A stretch of 64,000 nucleotides of DNA from JAIBJN01 sp963839745 (GCA_963839745.1 CAWIWC010000017.1:182878-246877); one strand, 5' to 3'; positions 36,255 through 45,000 are shown, numbered from the stretch's first letter. Program-made: numbers and translations. The notes: generated by a model not told the origin, from the sequence alone.

Positions 36255-37450
36255 GTGGCCACCGGGACGCCGGCCTCGGTCGCCTCGGAGATCTCGCGCG
36301 TCACCTCGAGGATGTCCCGGTTCGCGTTGAAGATCCGCAGCTGGCGGTCGGAGCCGTTCCCGCGGGAGAGGATCTCGCGGATCCCTTCGAGCTCCCGCTC
36401 GGAGCCGAGCTCGCGAGCGTGCGGCTCGATGTCGCGGAGCGCCCGCCGGATCAGCTGTGCGATCGGGACGCGGTTGCGCCGGCCGGTGACGAGGTCCATC
36501 ACGGGCGCCTCGAGGCCGTAGCGCGCGCCGAGCCACTTGTTCTCGGTGACGAGGATGCGGTGGTAGCTCGGGAGCTCCTTTCCGGCGTCGTAGAGCTCGG
36601 AGTAGTGCTTGACCAGGCCCTGCACGTAGGCGGCGATCGCGACCGTCTCCTCGACGTGCGTGATCGCGTCCATCACGCGCACCTCGATCGTCCCGAAGCG
36701 CGGGTGCGGGCGCACGTCCCACCAGATGTGGGTGTAGTCCGCGATGCAGCCGGTCTTCTCGAGCTGGCCGACGACCTCCGCGTAGTCCTCGTAGTCGGCG
36801 AAGCGCGGGGGTGGCCCCGAGCGCGGGAAGGCGGCGAAGACCATCTGGCGGCTGGACGAGAGCCCGGTGGGCTCGCCGCGCCAGAACGGCGAGCTGGCCG
36901 ACAGGGCCAGGAGCTCGGAGAGGTGGACGAGCAGCGCGCTGATCACGTTGATCGCCTTGTCCGGGTCGTCCACGGCGACGTGGATGTGGCAGCCGAAGAT
37001 GAGCTCGCGCCGGGCGACGTACTGGAGCTGGTCGACGAGGTTGCGGTAGCGATCGCGCGCGGTGATGCGCTGCCGCTCGAAGAGGCTGAACGGGTGCGTG
37101 CCGGCCGATCCCACGCGCAGGTTGTGGGTCGCGGCCGCCTGGGTGACGTGCGAGCGCAGCCGGCGCAGCTCGCGGTCGACGTCGCCCGTCGTCTTGCAGA
37201 TCGGCGTCGAGATCTCGAGGACGGACTGCATCAGCTCGGGGCCGATGCGGTCGTCGAACTCGCCGTCCTGCGCGGACGTGAGCACGGTGTCCACGTGTTG
37301 GACGAGGTCGAACGTCTCGGGGTCGAGGAGCATGTACTCCTCCTCGACGCCGAGCGTGAACGGCTCGCTCGAACCGAAGCGGTGGTCGAGGACGCTGCCC
37401 CCCTCGGCGAACCCCTTGCCCGTGATGGTTGCGGGATAAATCTGCTTCAT
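36251..37450 (-). CDS. Carboxylate-amine ligase, GCS2/YbdK family
   Basis: 399 residues from ATG 37450 (MKQIYPATITGKG); the frame is open further upstream but reads as Arg-rich junk. Family motifs: FTLGVEEEYMLLDPETFDL at the N-terminus, ELMQSVLEISTPICKTTGDV, FGCHIHVAVDDPDKAINV (metal/ATP site), WWDVRPHPRFGTIEVRVMDA and VTENKWLGARYGLEAPVMDL. GCS2 enzymes join glutamate to an amine such as cysteine with ATP. Actinobacterial members include EgtA-like and YbdK-like ligases, so gamma-glutamylcysteine synthesis is possible but not proven. It overlaps the peroxiredoxin gene by four bases. Confidence 0.88.
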   Translation of the reverse strand: MKQIYPATITGKGFAEGGSVLDHRFGSSEPFTLGVEEEYMLLDPETFDLVQHVDTVLTSAQDGEFDDRIGPELMQSVLEISTPICKTTGDVDRELRRLRSHVTQAAATHNLRVGSAGTHPFSLFERQRITARDRYRNLVDQLQYVARRELIFGCHIHVAVDDPDKAINVISALLVHLSELLALSASSPFWRGEPTGLSSSRQMVFAAFPRSGPPPRFADYEDYAEVVGQLEKTGCIADYTHIWWDVRPHPRFGTIEVRVMDAITHVEETVAIAAYVQGLVKHYSELYDAGKELPSYHRILVTENKWLGARYGLEAPVMDLVTGRRNRVPIAQLIRRALRDIEPHARELGSERELEGIREILSRGNGSDRQLRIFNANRDILEVTREISEATEAGVPVAT

Positions 37451-37645
37451 GGGAGCGACGAACTCTACTCCGAGGCCGGTGGAAGAAGACAGGCCCGACC
37501 GGCGTCCCGTGAGAGACGCCAACTCGGTGTCCGTGGAGAACGACGATGCGACGGAGAGATCGAACCCGGCTTGTGAAGCGGCTCGTCCTCGGGCCGCTCG
37601 CGGCATTAGCGCCCGGCCGCGAGGCCGCGGCCGTCGCCTGACCGC

Positions 37646-37673
37646 GCCGCGAGTGCGCCGGGGCACTCGCGGC
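37646..37673 (+). terminator. 11-bp hairpin upstream of the DUF192 gene
   Basis: GCCGCGAGTGC (37646-37656), loop GCCGGG, GCACTCGCGGC (37663-37673). It lies 19 bases before ATG 37693. It could end an upstream transcript or act in the DUF192 leader. Confidence 0.4.
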
Positions 37674-37692
37674 TTCTGCGACGATTGGGGCG

Positions 37693-38238
37693 ATGCGTCG
37701 CCTTGCAGCCCTCGCGTGTCTCGGGTTTCTCCTTGCCGCTTGCGGCGGTGACGATGAATCTGCCGGGCCGACGACGACGGTCGCCGCCGACCCGGGGCCA
37801 ACGGCCACGACGGAGGCCGAGACGGAGACCGCCGCCCCGCCGACCACCGAGGAGGAGCGGGAGGGGCCTGTCGTCCTCATCCAGCCGGAGCAGGGCGAGG
37901 AGGTCGCGATCGACGTCGAGATCGCCGACACGCAGGAGGAGCGGGAGGTCGGGCTCATGCACCGGGAGTTCCTCCCGGACGACGCCGGGATGATCTTCCT
38001 CTTCGACGAGGAGATCACCGGCGGTTTCTGGATGAAGAACACGCTCATCCCGCTCTCGATCGCCTTCGCGGGCACGGACGGCGAGATCCTGCGCATCCTC
38101 GACATGGAGCCGTGCGAGGCCGACCCCTGTGAGATCTACGACCCGGGCGTCGCGTACGCGAGCGCGCTGGAGGTCAATCAGGGGGCTTTCGCGAGCTGGG
38201 GTGTCGAGGAAGGCGACCTGCTCACGCTGGAGCAGTGA
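37693..38238 (+). CDS. DUF192 lipoprotein
   Basis: 181 residues. The N-terminus is a lipoprotein signal with lipobox LLAAC (Cys about 17), followed by a Thr/Glu-rich linker (TTTVAADPGPTATTEAE). The DUF192 domain (about 60-180) has ADTQEEREVGLMHREFLPDDAGMIFLF and GGFWMKNTLIPLSIAFAG. It should be anchored outside the membrane. The biochemical role of DUF192 is not established. Its last 17 bases overlap the convergent RidA gene. Confidence 0.9.
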   Translation: MRRLAALACLGFLLAACGGDDESAGPTTTVAADPGPTATTEAETETAAPPTTEEEREGPVVLIQPEQGEEVAIDVEIADTQEEREVGLMHREFLPDDAGMIFLFDEEITGGFWMKNTLIPLSIAFAGTDGEILRILDMEPCEADPCEIYDPGVAYASALEVNQGAFASWGVEEGDLLTLEQ

Positions 38239-38611
38239 CGACCGCTTCGACGTCGATCTCCAGCAGCCAGCGGGGATCGAGCAGCGAGACGAGAACGGTC
38301 GTGTTCACCGGCCGGACGTCGGCGAACGCCTCGCCGTGCGCCTTGGCGTAGCCCTCGAAGGCGTCGGCCTCGGTCAGGTAGCCGCGCGTGCGCACGACGT
38401 CGCGGAACGAGGCGCCGACCTGCGCCAGCGCTTCCTCGATGATCTCGAGGCATCGCTTGGTCTGGCCGTAGGCATCGGTGGGCGGGTCGCCGCCATCGGC
38501 CATGATCGGCGCCGTCCCGGCGATGAGGACGCGGTCGCCGATCCGTACCGCGCGCGAGTAGCCCATGATCCCCTCGTAGGGCGAGCCGGAGAAGACGGTC
38601 TGGCGCTCCAT
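38222..38611 (-). CDS. RidA-family (YjgF/YER057c) protein
   Basis: 129 residues from ATG 38611 (MERQTVFSGSPYEG). Core motifs: GYSRAVRIGDRVLIAGTAPI, DAYGQTKRCLEIIEEALAQVGASFRDVVRTRGYLTEADAF, and the catalytic-type Arg in RPVNTTVLVSLLDPRWLLEIDVEAV. RidA hydrolyses reactive enamine/imine intermediates from PLP enzymes; other family members have different specificities. It is divergent from the serine hydrolase gene, 27 bases away. Confidence 0.9.
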   Translation of the reverse strand: MERQTVFSGSPYEGIMGYSRAVRIGDRVLIAGTAPIMADGGDPPTDAYGQTKRCLEIIEEALAQVGASFRDVVRTRGYLTEADAFEGYAKAHGEAFADVRPVNTTVLVSLLDPRWLLEIDVEAVVTAPA

Positions 38612-38620
38612 GGCGGCCAC

Positions 38621-38626
38621 TAGTAT
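38621..38626 (+). promoter_or_regulatory. Candidate -10 element TAGTAT
   Basis: TAGTAT ends 12 bases before GTG 38639, again leaving room for only a very short leader. Confidence 0.4.
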
Positions 38627-38638
38627 CGCCTCTCGACC

Positions 38639-39451
38639 GTGAAGGCGCTGGAGCACATCGACGCGTGGCCGGTCCCGACCGCGACGGCCGCCGTCGTCTC
38701 TCCGAACGGGGTCGTGGCCGCGCGGGGACCTGCCGATCTCGTCCTTCGCTGGGCGTCCGTGACGAAGCTCTTCACGGCGTACGCGCTGCTGATCGCGGCG
38801 GAGGAGGGCGTGCTCGACCTCGACGACCCCGCGGGGCCGCCGGGCTCGACAGTCCGGCATCTGCTCGCCCATGCCTCCGGTCTCCCGTTCGAGGGCGACC
38901 TGCCGATCGCCGGGCCGGGCGAGCGCCGGATCTACTCGAACGCCGGGTTCGACCTGCTCGGCGAACTGCTCGCGGCCAGGGCCGAGATGCCGTTCGCCGC
39001 GTACCTCCAGGAGGCGGTGCTCGACCCGCTCGGCCTCGGCGGAACCGAGCTCAGAGCGCGGCCGTCCGAGGGCCTGCACGGCCCGCTCGCCGACCTCGCT
39101 GCCTTCGGCCGCGAGCTCCTCACCCCGACGCTCGTCGCGCCGGAGACCCTCGCCGAGGCGACCGATGTCGCCTTCCCGGGACTCGTGGGCGTGCTCCCCG
39201 GCCTGGGGAGGCAGGAGCCGAACGACTGGGGACTGGGATTCGAGCTCAAGGACGCGAAGCGGCCGCACTGGACCGGCTCGCGCAACTCACCGCGGACCTT
39301 CGGCCACTTCGGCGGGGCCGGGACGTTCCTCTGGGTCGACCCCGAAGCCCGCGCCGCCTGCGCGTGCCTGACGAACCGCGAGTTCGACGACTGGGCGCTC
39401 GAGGTCTGGCCGCCGTTCGCGGACGCGGTCCTCGCCGAGCTCGAGGCCTAG
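38639..39451 (+). CDS. Serine hydrolase, beta-lactamase/PBP-like (class C)
   Basis: 270 residues from GTG 38639. The SxxK motif is SVTK (in LRWASVTKLFTAYALL, nucleophile Ser at about residue 40), the Tyr motif is YSNAGFDLLGELL, and the third motif region is FGHFGGAGTFLWVDP. HLLAHASGLPFEG is the typical family loop. There is no signal peptide, so it is likely cytoplasmic and may act as an esterase or peptidase rather than an antibiotic resistance enzyme. Its stop interleaves with that of the convergent gene. Confidence 0.85.
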   Translation: MKALEHIDAWPVPTATAAVVSPNGVVAARGPADLVLRWASVTKLFTAYALLIAAEEGVLDLDDPAGPPGSTVRHLLAHASGLPFEGDLPIAGPGERRIYSNAGFDLLGELLAARAEMPFAAYLQEAVLDPLGLGGTELRARPSEGLHGPLADLAAFGRELLTPTLVAPETLAEATDVAFPGLVGVLPGLGRQEPNDWGLGFELKDAKRPHWTGSRNSPRTFGHFGGAGTFLWVDPEARAACACLTNREFDDWALEVWPPFADAVLAELEA

Positions 39452-39744
39452 CCGGACGCTCCGACGACGCGGTCGTACGTGTCCTTCGTGCAGGTGGCCA
39501 CCGCGGCCGGGGTCAGAGCCCGCGCGGCGCCCGAGAGCCGGTCACCCGGGTGCAGGACGCCTCCGGCGCCGGTCAGCATCCCGCCGAGGACGAGAGCGAC
39601 CCTGTCCTGGGGGTCGAGCTCCTCGCCCGAGGCGAGCTCGTGCCGTTCCATCTCGCGCGCGAGCTTCGTGAGCGTCTCGCCCGGCAGGCCCGCCAGCTCG
39701 GCGACCCGCGAGAGCTCGAAGACGGTCGCCGCCTCGTGCCTCAC
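39448..39744 (-). CDS. Small cyclic-nucleotide-binding-like protein
   Basis: 98 residues from a GTG that overlaps the stop of the upstream 43-residue ORF (GTGA). It looks like a shortened cNMP-binding fold: VAELAGLPGETLTKLAREMERHELASGEEL, then a hydrophobic strand VALVLGGMLTG, then HPGDRLSGAARALTPAAVATCTKDTYDRVV. The phosphate-binding cassette (GE...RSA) is not obvious, so nucleotide binding is doubtful. Function unknown. Confidence 0.6.
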   Translation of the reverse strand: MRHEAATVFELSRVAELAGLPGETLTKLAREMERHELASGEELDPQDRVALVLGGMLTGAGGVLHPGDRLSGAARALTPAAVATCTKDTYDRVVGASG

Positions 39745-39872
39745 GGCTCGGACGTGCGCGCGTCGTCCGGGTCCTCGTGGCCCGGCCCGCGCTGCGCGTC
39801 CTCCTCGATCCGGCGCTCGGGCGGTGCCTCCTGCTCTTCCTCGGTCGGCTCGGGCGGCTCAGGAGTGGACAT
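39741..39872 (-). CDS. 43-residue acidic small protein
   Basis: ATG 39872 starts a Pro/Glu-rich peptide (MSTPEPPEPTEEEQEAPP...). Its TGA overlaps the GTG of the next gene, indicating coupling. It looks intrinsically disordered. No family recognised. Support comes from the overlap and composition; the ribosome site is weak. Confidence 0.5.
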   Translation of the reverse strand: MSTPEPPEPTEEEQEAPPERRIEEDAQRGPGHEDPDDARTSEP

Positions 39873-39911
39873 GCCCCGATCCTACCCACCTGTCCCATCC
39901 GGACACGCCCC

Positions 39912-40030
39912 GGTGCCAGGCACTCGGCCGGGTCCCGGGAAGACCGGCCCGTTCTCTCAACGCCTGCCGGGGCCTCAGATTCAGCTCACGCCACGTGCTC
40001 CGGAATGGCCTTGTCCCAGTGCCTGGCACC
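39912..40030. repeat. Inverted repeat GGTGCCAGGCACT / AGTGCCTGGCACC flanking ~93 bp
   Basis: Perfect 13-bp arms at 39912-39924 and 40018-40030. The inner sequence also contains GGCCGGG/CCGGCCC. It occupies the gap between the acidic small-protein gene and the Nudix gene. The form resembles a REP/MITE-like unit or an RNA stem. No other copy was noticed in the window. Confidence 0.5.
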
Positions 40031-40063
40031 TGGGCATGGCCTGACCGGTCGGCGTTCCCTCAG

Positions 40064-40069
40064 TAAGCT
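40064..40069 (+). promoter_or_regulatory. Candidate -10 element TAAGCT, leaderless-type
   Basis: TAAGCT ends seven bases before ATG 40077, and no Shine-Dalgarno is present. Confidence 0.4.
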
Positions 40070-40076
40070 CGCCCCG

Positions 40077-40602
40077 ATGGCGACGAGCGAGCAGCTGCGG
40101 GAGTGGCGTGCCTGCCCGCGGTGTGGGGCGGGGCTCGAGCACGGCGAGGGCACGGTGTCGTGCCCGTCGTGCGGGCTGCAGGAGTACGCGAACCCGGCGC
40201 CCACGGCGAGCGCCGTGATTCGCGACGGCGACCGGCTTCTGCTGGCGCGCCGGGCCGGGGAGCCCGGGAAGGGGCTCTGGGACCTCGTCGGAGGCTTCAT
40301 GGACGAGGGCGAGGAGCCGCTGGAGACGCTGCGACGCGAGCTGCGCGAGGAGACCGGGTGCGAGATCGAGGTGGGCGAGTTCCTCGGCGGCCTGCCCGAC
40401 CGTTACGGCGACGACGGCATCTGGACGATCAACTTCTACTGGGAGGCGACGCTCCAGGGGGAGCCGCGAGCCGGGCGACGACGTCGCCGAGCTGGCCTGG
40501 TTCCCGCGCGAGGAGCTCCCGCCGCGCGACGAGTTCGCCTTCGCCAACACGATCGTGCTCCTCGAGCGGGCCGGAGCGCGCTTCCTCGAGCCGGCCGGGT
40601 AG
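40077..40602 (+). CDS. Nudix hydrolase with N-terminal zinc ribbon; one frameshift
   Basis: A zinc ribbon (CPRCGAGL ... CPSCGLQEYANP, about residues 13-40) is followed by the Nudix fold. The Nudix box GGFMDEGEEPLETLRRELREETGCEI is complete, with the REXXEE metal ligands. The reading frame slips near 40460-40465 and continues as DDVAELAWFPREELPPRDEFAFANTIVLLERAG to TAG 40600-40602. One extra base explains the 526-base length. The domain order resembles NudC/YjaD-like or other zinc-ribbon Nudix enzymes that cleave nucleoside diphosphate derivatives. Confidence 0.8.
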
Positions 40603-40611
40603 CGGCAGCCT

Positions 40612-41451
40612 GTGACCGGTCCGTTCCTCGCCCTGGCGGCGAGCCTGAGCTGGGGCGTCGGAGATTTCCTCGCCGGGCTGAGCAGCCGCAAGCTGCAGCT
40701 CCTCACCGTCCTCGTCGTCTCACAGGCCGCCGGCCTTACGTCGCTGGCCGTGCTCGTCGCCGTGCGCGCGAGCGGCCCGCCCGAGGCGCGCTACCTCCTC
40801 TACGCGGGGCTTGCCGGGATCGCCGGTGCCATCGGGCTGGCGGCCCTGTACCGCGGGCTCGCCGTCGGCTCGATGAGCGTGGTCGCGCCGATCTCGGCGA
40901 CTGCCGCCGTCATCCCGGTCGTGGCGGGGCTGATCACGGGCGAGCGGCCGAGCGCTGCGCAGGGTGCCGGCATCGCGCTCGCGCTCGCCGGCGTCGTGCT
41001 CGCCTCGCGCGAGCGCCGCGCCGACGGCGGCGGTCGCGGCATCGCAGAGGGAGTCGGCCTCGCACTCGTCGCGGCGGTTGCGTTCGGCGTCCTCCTCGTC
41101 GCGCTCGGCGCCGCGAGCGACGGGGACGCCCTCTGGGCGACGCTCTCCATGCGGGGAACCTCGTTCACACTGATCGCGGTCACGGCGCTTGTCGTGAGGC
41201 CGAGCCTGTCGCTCGGACGCAATGACCTGGCGGCGCTCGCGCTCATCGGCGTGCTCGATGCGGCCGGCAACGCGCTCTTCGCCCTGGCGACGACCGAGAG
41301 CCTCCTCAGCGTCGCCGCGGTGCTCGCGCAGCTCTATCCGGTGGTCACCGTCCTCCTCGCGCGCGTGGTGCTCGGAGAGCGGATCTCGCGGCCTCAGCAG
41401 GTCGGCGTGGTGAGCGCATTTGCAGGGATTGCGCTCATCACGGCCGGCTGA
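40612..41451 (+). CDS. DMT-superfamily (EamA) transporter
   Basis: 279 residues from GTG 40612, ten TM helices in two repeats of the EamA type. The first repeat ends AALYRGLAVGSMSVVAPISATAAVIPVVAGLITGERPSAAQ; the second ends NALFALATTESLLSVAAVLAQLYPVVTVLLARVVLGERISRPQQ. Typical members move small metabolites across the inner membrane; the substrate is unknown. It begins nine bases after the Nudix gene, so the pair is likely co-transcribed. Confidence 0.88.
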   Translation: MTGPFLALAASLSWGVGDFLAGLSSRKLQLLTVLVVSQAAGLTSLAVLVAVRASGPPEARYLLYAGLAGIAGAIGLAALYRGLAVGSMSVVAPISATAAVIPVVAGLITGERPSAAQGAGIALALAGVVLASRERRADGGGRGIAEGVGLALVAAVAFGVLLVALGAASDGDALWATLSMRGTSFTLIAVTALVVRPSLSLGRNDLAALALIGVLDAAGNALFALATTESLLSVAAVLAQLYPVVTVLLARVVLGERISRPQQVGVVSAFAGIALITAG

Positions 41452-41487
41452 GGGCCCTTCACAGGACTATCCGGACGGCCAGGAACG

Positions 41488-41505
41488 ATAGGCCGAACGG
41501 CCTAT
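41488..41505. promoter_or_regulatory. 18-bp palindrome ATAGGCCGAACGGCCTAT, copy 1
   Basis: Arms ATAGGCCG and CGGCCTAT with spacer AA. An identical 18-mer is at 45436-45453. This copy lies 36 bases before the 46-residue ORF, in the -35 region of its candidate promoter. Confidence 0.55.
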
Positions 41506-41527
41506 ATGGACCAGCGGCGTTGCGGCC

Positions 41528-41533
41528 GATAAT
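41528..41533 (+). promoter_or_regulatory. Candidate -10 element GATAAT, leaderless-type
   Basis: GATAAT ends eight bases before ATG 41542. The palindrome at 41488-41505 lies 22 bases upstream of it. Confidence 0.4.
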
Positions 41534-41541
41534 CGGCAGAC

Positions 41542-41682
41542 ATGGACTACGGGACACACCGGATCGACGATCATCTGCGCGAGGACTGGGTCGACGCCTG
41601 GATTGCGGAGGGCCTCGATGCCGTCGAGGCGTTCCTCCGCAACCATGCGGCGTTCGACACCTTTCTCGAAGACCGCGACTAG
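41542..41682 (+). CDS. 46-residue acidic small protein
   Basis: ATG 41542 to TAG 41680-41682. The peptide starts MDYGTHRIDDHLREDWVDAW and continues with an amphipathic helix (GLDAVEAFLRNHAAFDTFLEDRD). It is rich in Asp, Trp and aromatic residues, unlike random high-GC ORFs. It has no ribosome site, but a -10-like GATAAT eight bases upstream suggests a leaderless mRNA. It shares an 18-bp palindrome with the kinase promoter region, so the two may be co-regulated. Unknown function. Confidence 0.5.
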   Translation: MDYGTHRIDDHLREDWVDAWIAEGLDAVEAFLRNHAAFDTFLEDRD

Positions 41683-41697
41683 CGGATCTTCGAGCGT

Positions 41698-42027
41698 TCA
41701 GGCCTGCGCGGTCTCTGCCAGGCCGAGCGACTGCTCGAGCATCCGCTTCGGCTGAGCGCCGATAGCGGCTGCCGCGGGCTCACCGCCCTTGAAGAGGACG
41801 ATCGTGGGGATCGAGAGGATCCCGTACCGGTGTGCGAGCTCGGGCTCCTCGTCGATGTTGACCTTGACGACGCGAAGCTCGTCGCTCCGCTCGTCCGCGA
41901 TCTGATCGAGGATGGGCGAGACGGCACGGCAAGGGCCGCACCACTCCGCCCAGAAGTCGACGATCACCGGGGTCTCGCTCTGGAGCACCTCGGTGTCGAA
42001 CTCAGTGGTCGTGATTGGGTTTGCCAT
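41698..42027 (-). CDS. trxA: Thioredoxin
   Basis: 109 residues from ATG 42027 (MANPITTTEF) with GGAGAGGT upstream. Classic thioredoxin: VIVDFWAEWCGPCRAVSPIL with redox Cys at about 30 and 33, VNIDEEPELAHRYGILSIPTIVLFKGGE with the cis-Pro after SI, and the end helix. It reduces protein disulfides in the cytoplasm with thioredoxin reductase. It is divergent from ileS (28 bases). Confidence 0.93.
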   Translation of the reverse strand: MANPITTTEFDTEVLQSETPVIVDFWAEWCGPCRAVSPILDQIADERSDELRVVKVNIDEEPELAHRYGILSIPTIVLFKGGEPAAAAIGAQPKRMLEQSLGLAETAQA

Positions 42028-42040
42028 ACCTCTCCAAACG

Positions 42041-42046
42041 TAGACT
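42041..42046 (+). promoter_or_regulatory. Candidate -10 element TAGACT for ileS, leaderless-type
   Basis: TAGACT ends nine bases before ATG 42056. It is the same hexamer as the -10 before the gene at 18579. It overlaps the thioredoxin promoter region. Confidence 0.45.
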
Positions 42047-42055
42047 GACCGCCAG

Positions 42056-45000
42056 ATGTTCCGCACCCTAGCGCGCGTTCCCGACCACCCTGCGCTCGAG
42101 CTGGAGATCCTCGACTGGTGGGAGGAGCAGGGAACCTTCGAGCAGCTCCGCGAGCTGAATCGCGGCGGGCCCGTCTGGAGCTTCGTCGACGGCCCGGTGA
42201 CCGCGAACAAGGCGCTGGCGATCCACACGGCGTGGGGGCGGACCCTCAAGGACGTCTTCCAGCGGTACAAGGCGCTCCAGGGGTTCGACCAGCGCTACCA
42301 GAACGGGTTCGACTGCCAGGGCCTCTGGATCGAGGTCGGCGTCGAGCGAGAGCTCGGGCTCAACTCGAAGCGGGAGATCGAGGAGTACGGCCTCGCGGAG
42401 TTCGCGCGCAAATGCCGCGAGAAGGTCGTCTGGTCGGCGACCGAGATCACGCGCGGCTCGAAGCGCCTCGGCCAGTGGATGGACTGGGGCAACGACTACT
42501 TCACGTTCTCCGACACGAACATCGAGTACATCTGGCGGTTCCTCCGCAAGATGCACGACGACGGGCAGCTCTACCTCGGGCACCGCTCGACGGAGTGGTG
42601 CCCCCGCTGCGGCACGTCCATCTCGGCGCACGAGCTCGTCGGAAGCTACGAGGACCGCACCGATCCGTCGCTCTTCGTGCGCTTCCCGCTCGTCGACCGG
42701 CCCGGAGAGTCGCTCGCCGTCTGGACCACGACGCCCTGGACGCTCCCCGCGAACGTGGCGGCGGCGGTCAACCCCGACGCCGAGTACGGGCGCCACGAGG
42801 ACGGCGAGTGGGTCGCTGTCGCCCGCGACCCGCACGTGGACTTCGCCGAGCGTGTCAAGGGATCGGAGCTCGTCGGCCTGCGCTACGAGGGCCCGTTCGA
42901 CCACCTCCCGGCCGTGCAGGAGATCGAGCACCGGGTCATCCCGTGGGACGAGGTCTCGCTGGAAGAGGGAACCGGCATCGTCCACATCGCGCCGGGCTGC
43001 GGCGCCGAGGACTTCGAGCTCTCCCGCGTTCACGACCTGCCCGTGCTCGCGCCGGTGGACGAGGCCGGCCGCTTCTACCCGGACTTCGGCTGGCTCCACG
43101 GCCAGGGGACGTCCGAGGCCGCGGAGCAGATCGTCGTCGACCTCGCCGAGCGCAGGCGCTTGATCGCCGCCGAGGAGATCGAGCACCGCTTCCCGTTCTG
43201 CTGGCGCTGCCACACCCCGCTCATCTTCAGGATCGCCGACGACTGGTTCATCGCGGTCGACGAGCTCCGCCCACGGCTGGTCGCCGCCAGCGAGACCGTC
43301 AAGTGGACGCCCGACTACTTCGGCAAGCGCATGGAGGACTGGCTTCGCAACATGGGGGACTGGAACATCTCGCGGCGCCGCTACTACGGCCTGCCGCTCC
43401 CCATCTACCCGTGCGACTGCGGCCACGTGACCGTGATCGGGTCGCGTGCCGAGCTCGAGGAGAAGGCGACGGCCGGCCTGGACGGGCTCGAGGAGCTCCG
43501 CCGCCCGTGGATCGACGGCGTGACCGTCCGCTGCGACGCCTGCGCCAACGAGGACGTCAAGCGCATCCCCGAGGTCGGAGACGTCTGGCTCGACGCGGGC
43601 ATCGTCCCCTTCTCGACGCTCGGCTGGCAGAACCCCGAGTGGGTCGAGCACGGGTACGCGACCGGCGCCGCCGCGGGCCTGACGGGCGCCGACCTTCCCG
43701 ACCATGCCTACTGGGAGACCTGGTTCCCCGCGCACTGGGTCTCGGAGATGCGCGAGCAGATCCGCCTCTGGTTCTACTCGCAGCTCTTCATGTCCGTGGC
43801 GCTGGTCGACCGCGCGCCGTTCCGCGAGGTGCTCGGCTACGAGAAGATGCTCGACGAGCACGGCCGCGAGATGCACGGCTCGTGGGGGAACATGATCGAC
43901 GCCGAGGACGCGTTCGCGCGCATGGGCGCCGACGTCATGCGCTGGCAGTTCTGCGCGCAGACGCCCGACCGCAACCTGCTCTTCGGCTACGGGCCGGCGC
44001 ACGAGATCAAGAAGAAGCTCCTGACGCTCTGGAACTCGGTCCGGTTCCTCGTCGACTACGGGAACATCCAGGGCTTCACGCCGAGCTACGCCGACCTCGA
44101 CGAGCCGCCGCTGGCCGACGGCGCCCGCGCCCTCGACCGCTGGCTGGTCGCGCGCACGCAGCAGTACGTCGCCGAGGCGACCCAGGCGCTCGACGACCAG
44201 CTGACGTACCGCCTCGTGGAGAGCTTCGACGAATTCGTCGACGACGTCTCCAACTGGTACATCCGCCGTTCGCGCAGGCGGTTCTGGGACGGCGACGAGG
44301 CGGCGCTGCGGGTCCTCTGGTACGCGCTCGTCCAGGGTGTCCGCGCGATCTCGCCGGTGATGCCGTTCCTCGCCGAGCACCTGTGGCGCAGCCTCGTCGC
44401 CGAACCGTGCGAGGGCGCGCCGGAGAGCGTCTTCCTGGCGGGCTGGCCGCAGGCGGGCGAGCCGGACACGGCCCTCCTGGAGGAGATCGCCGAGCTACGG
44501 GTGATCGTCGGCCTGGGCAACCGTGCGCGGGACTCGGCCGGGATGAAGCTGCGCCAGCCGCTCAGGGCCCTCGTCGTCGAGGGCGCCGACCGAGCCACGG
44601 GCCACGGCGACGAGATCGCTGAGGAGTTGCGCGTGAAGTCGGTCGAGTTCGAGCAGATCGCGGGCGCGACGGTGCGGGCGAAGCCGAACCTGAAGCTCCT
44701 CGGCCCCAAGCTCGGCGCGGAGCTGCCGACGGTCCGGGCGGCCCTGGCCGAGGGCCGCTTCGAGCACCTGCCCGACGGCGGCGTCAGCGTCGAGGGGCAC
44801 GACCTCGCGCCCGAGGAGGTCTTCGTCCAGCGCGAGGCGCCCGAGGGCTGGGCCCTGGCGGAGGGCGCAGGCCTCGCCGTCGCGCTCGACGTCCGGCTCG
44901 ACCCCGAGCTCGAGCTCGAGGGCCGCGTCTACGACCTCGTGCACACGGTGAACTCGATGCGCAAGGAGCAGGGGCTCGAGATCACCGACCGCATCGTGCT

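Noticed and set aside
37449..37692. Small plus-strand ORF upstream of the DUF192 gene
   Set aside because: Arg/Pro-rich, no start signal; probably leader or intergenic sequence.
42068..44380. 770-codon minus-strand ORF
   Set aside because: Antisense to ileS; no recognisable domain.
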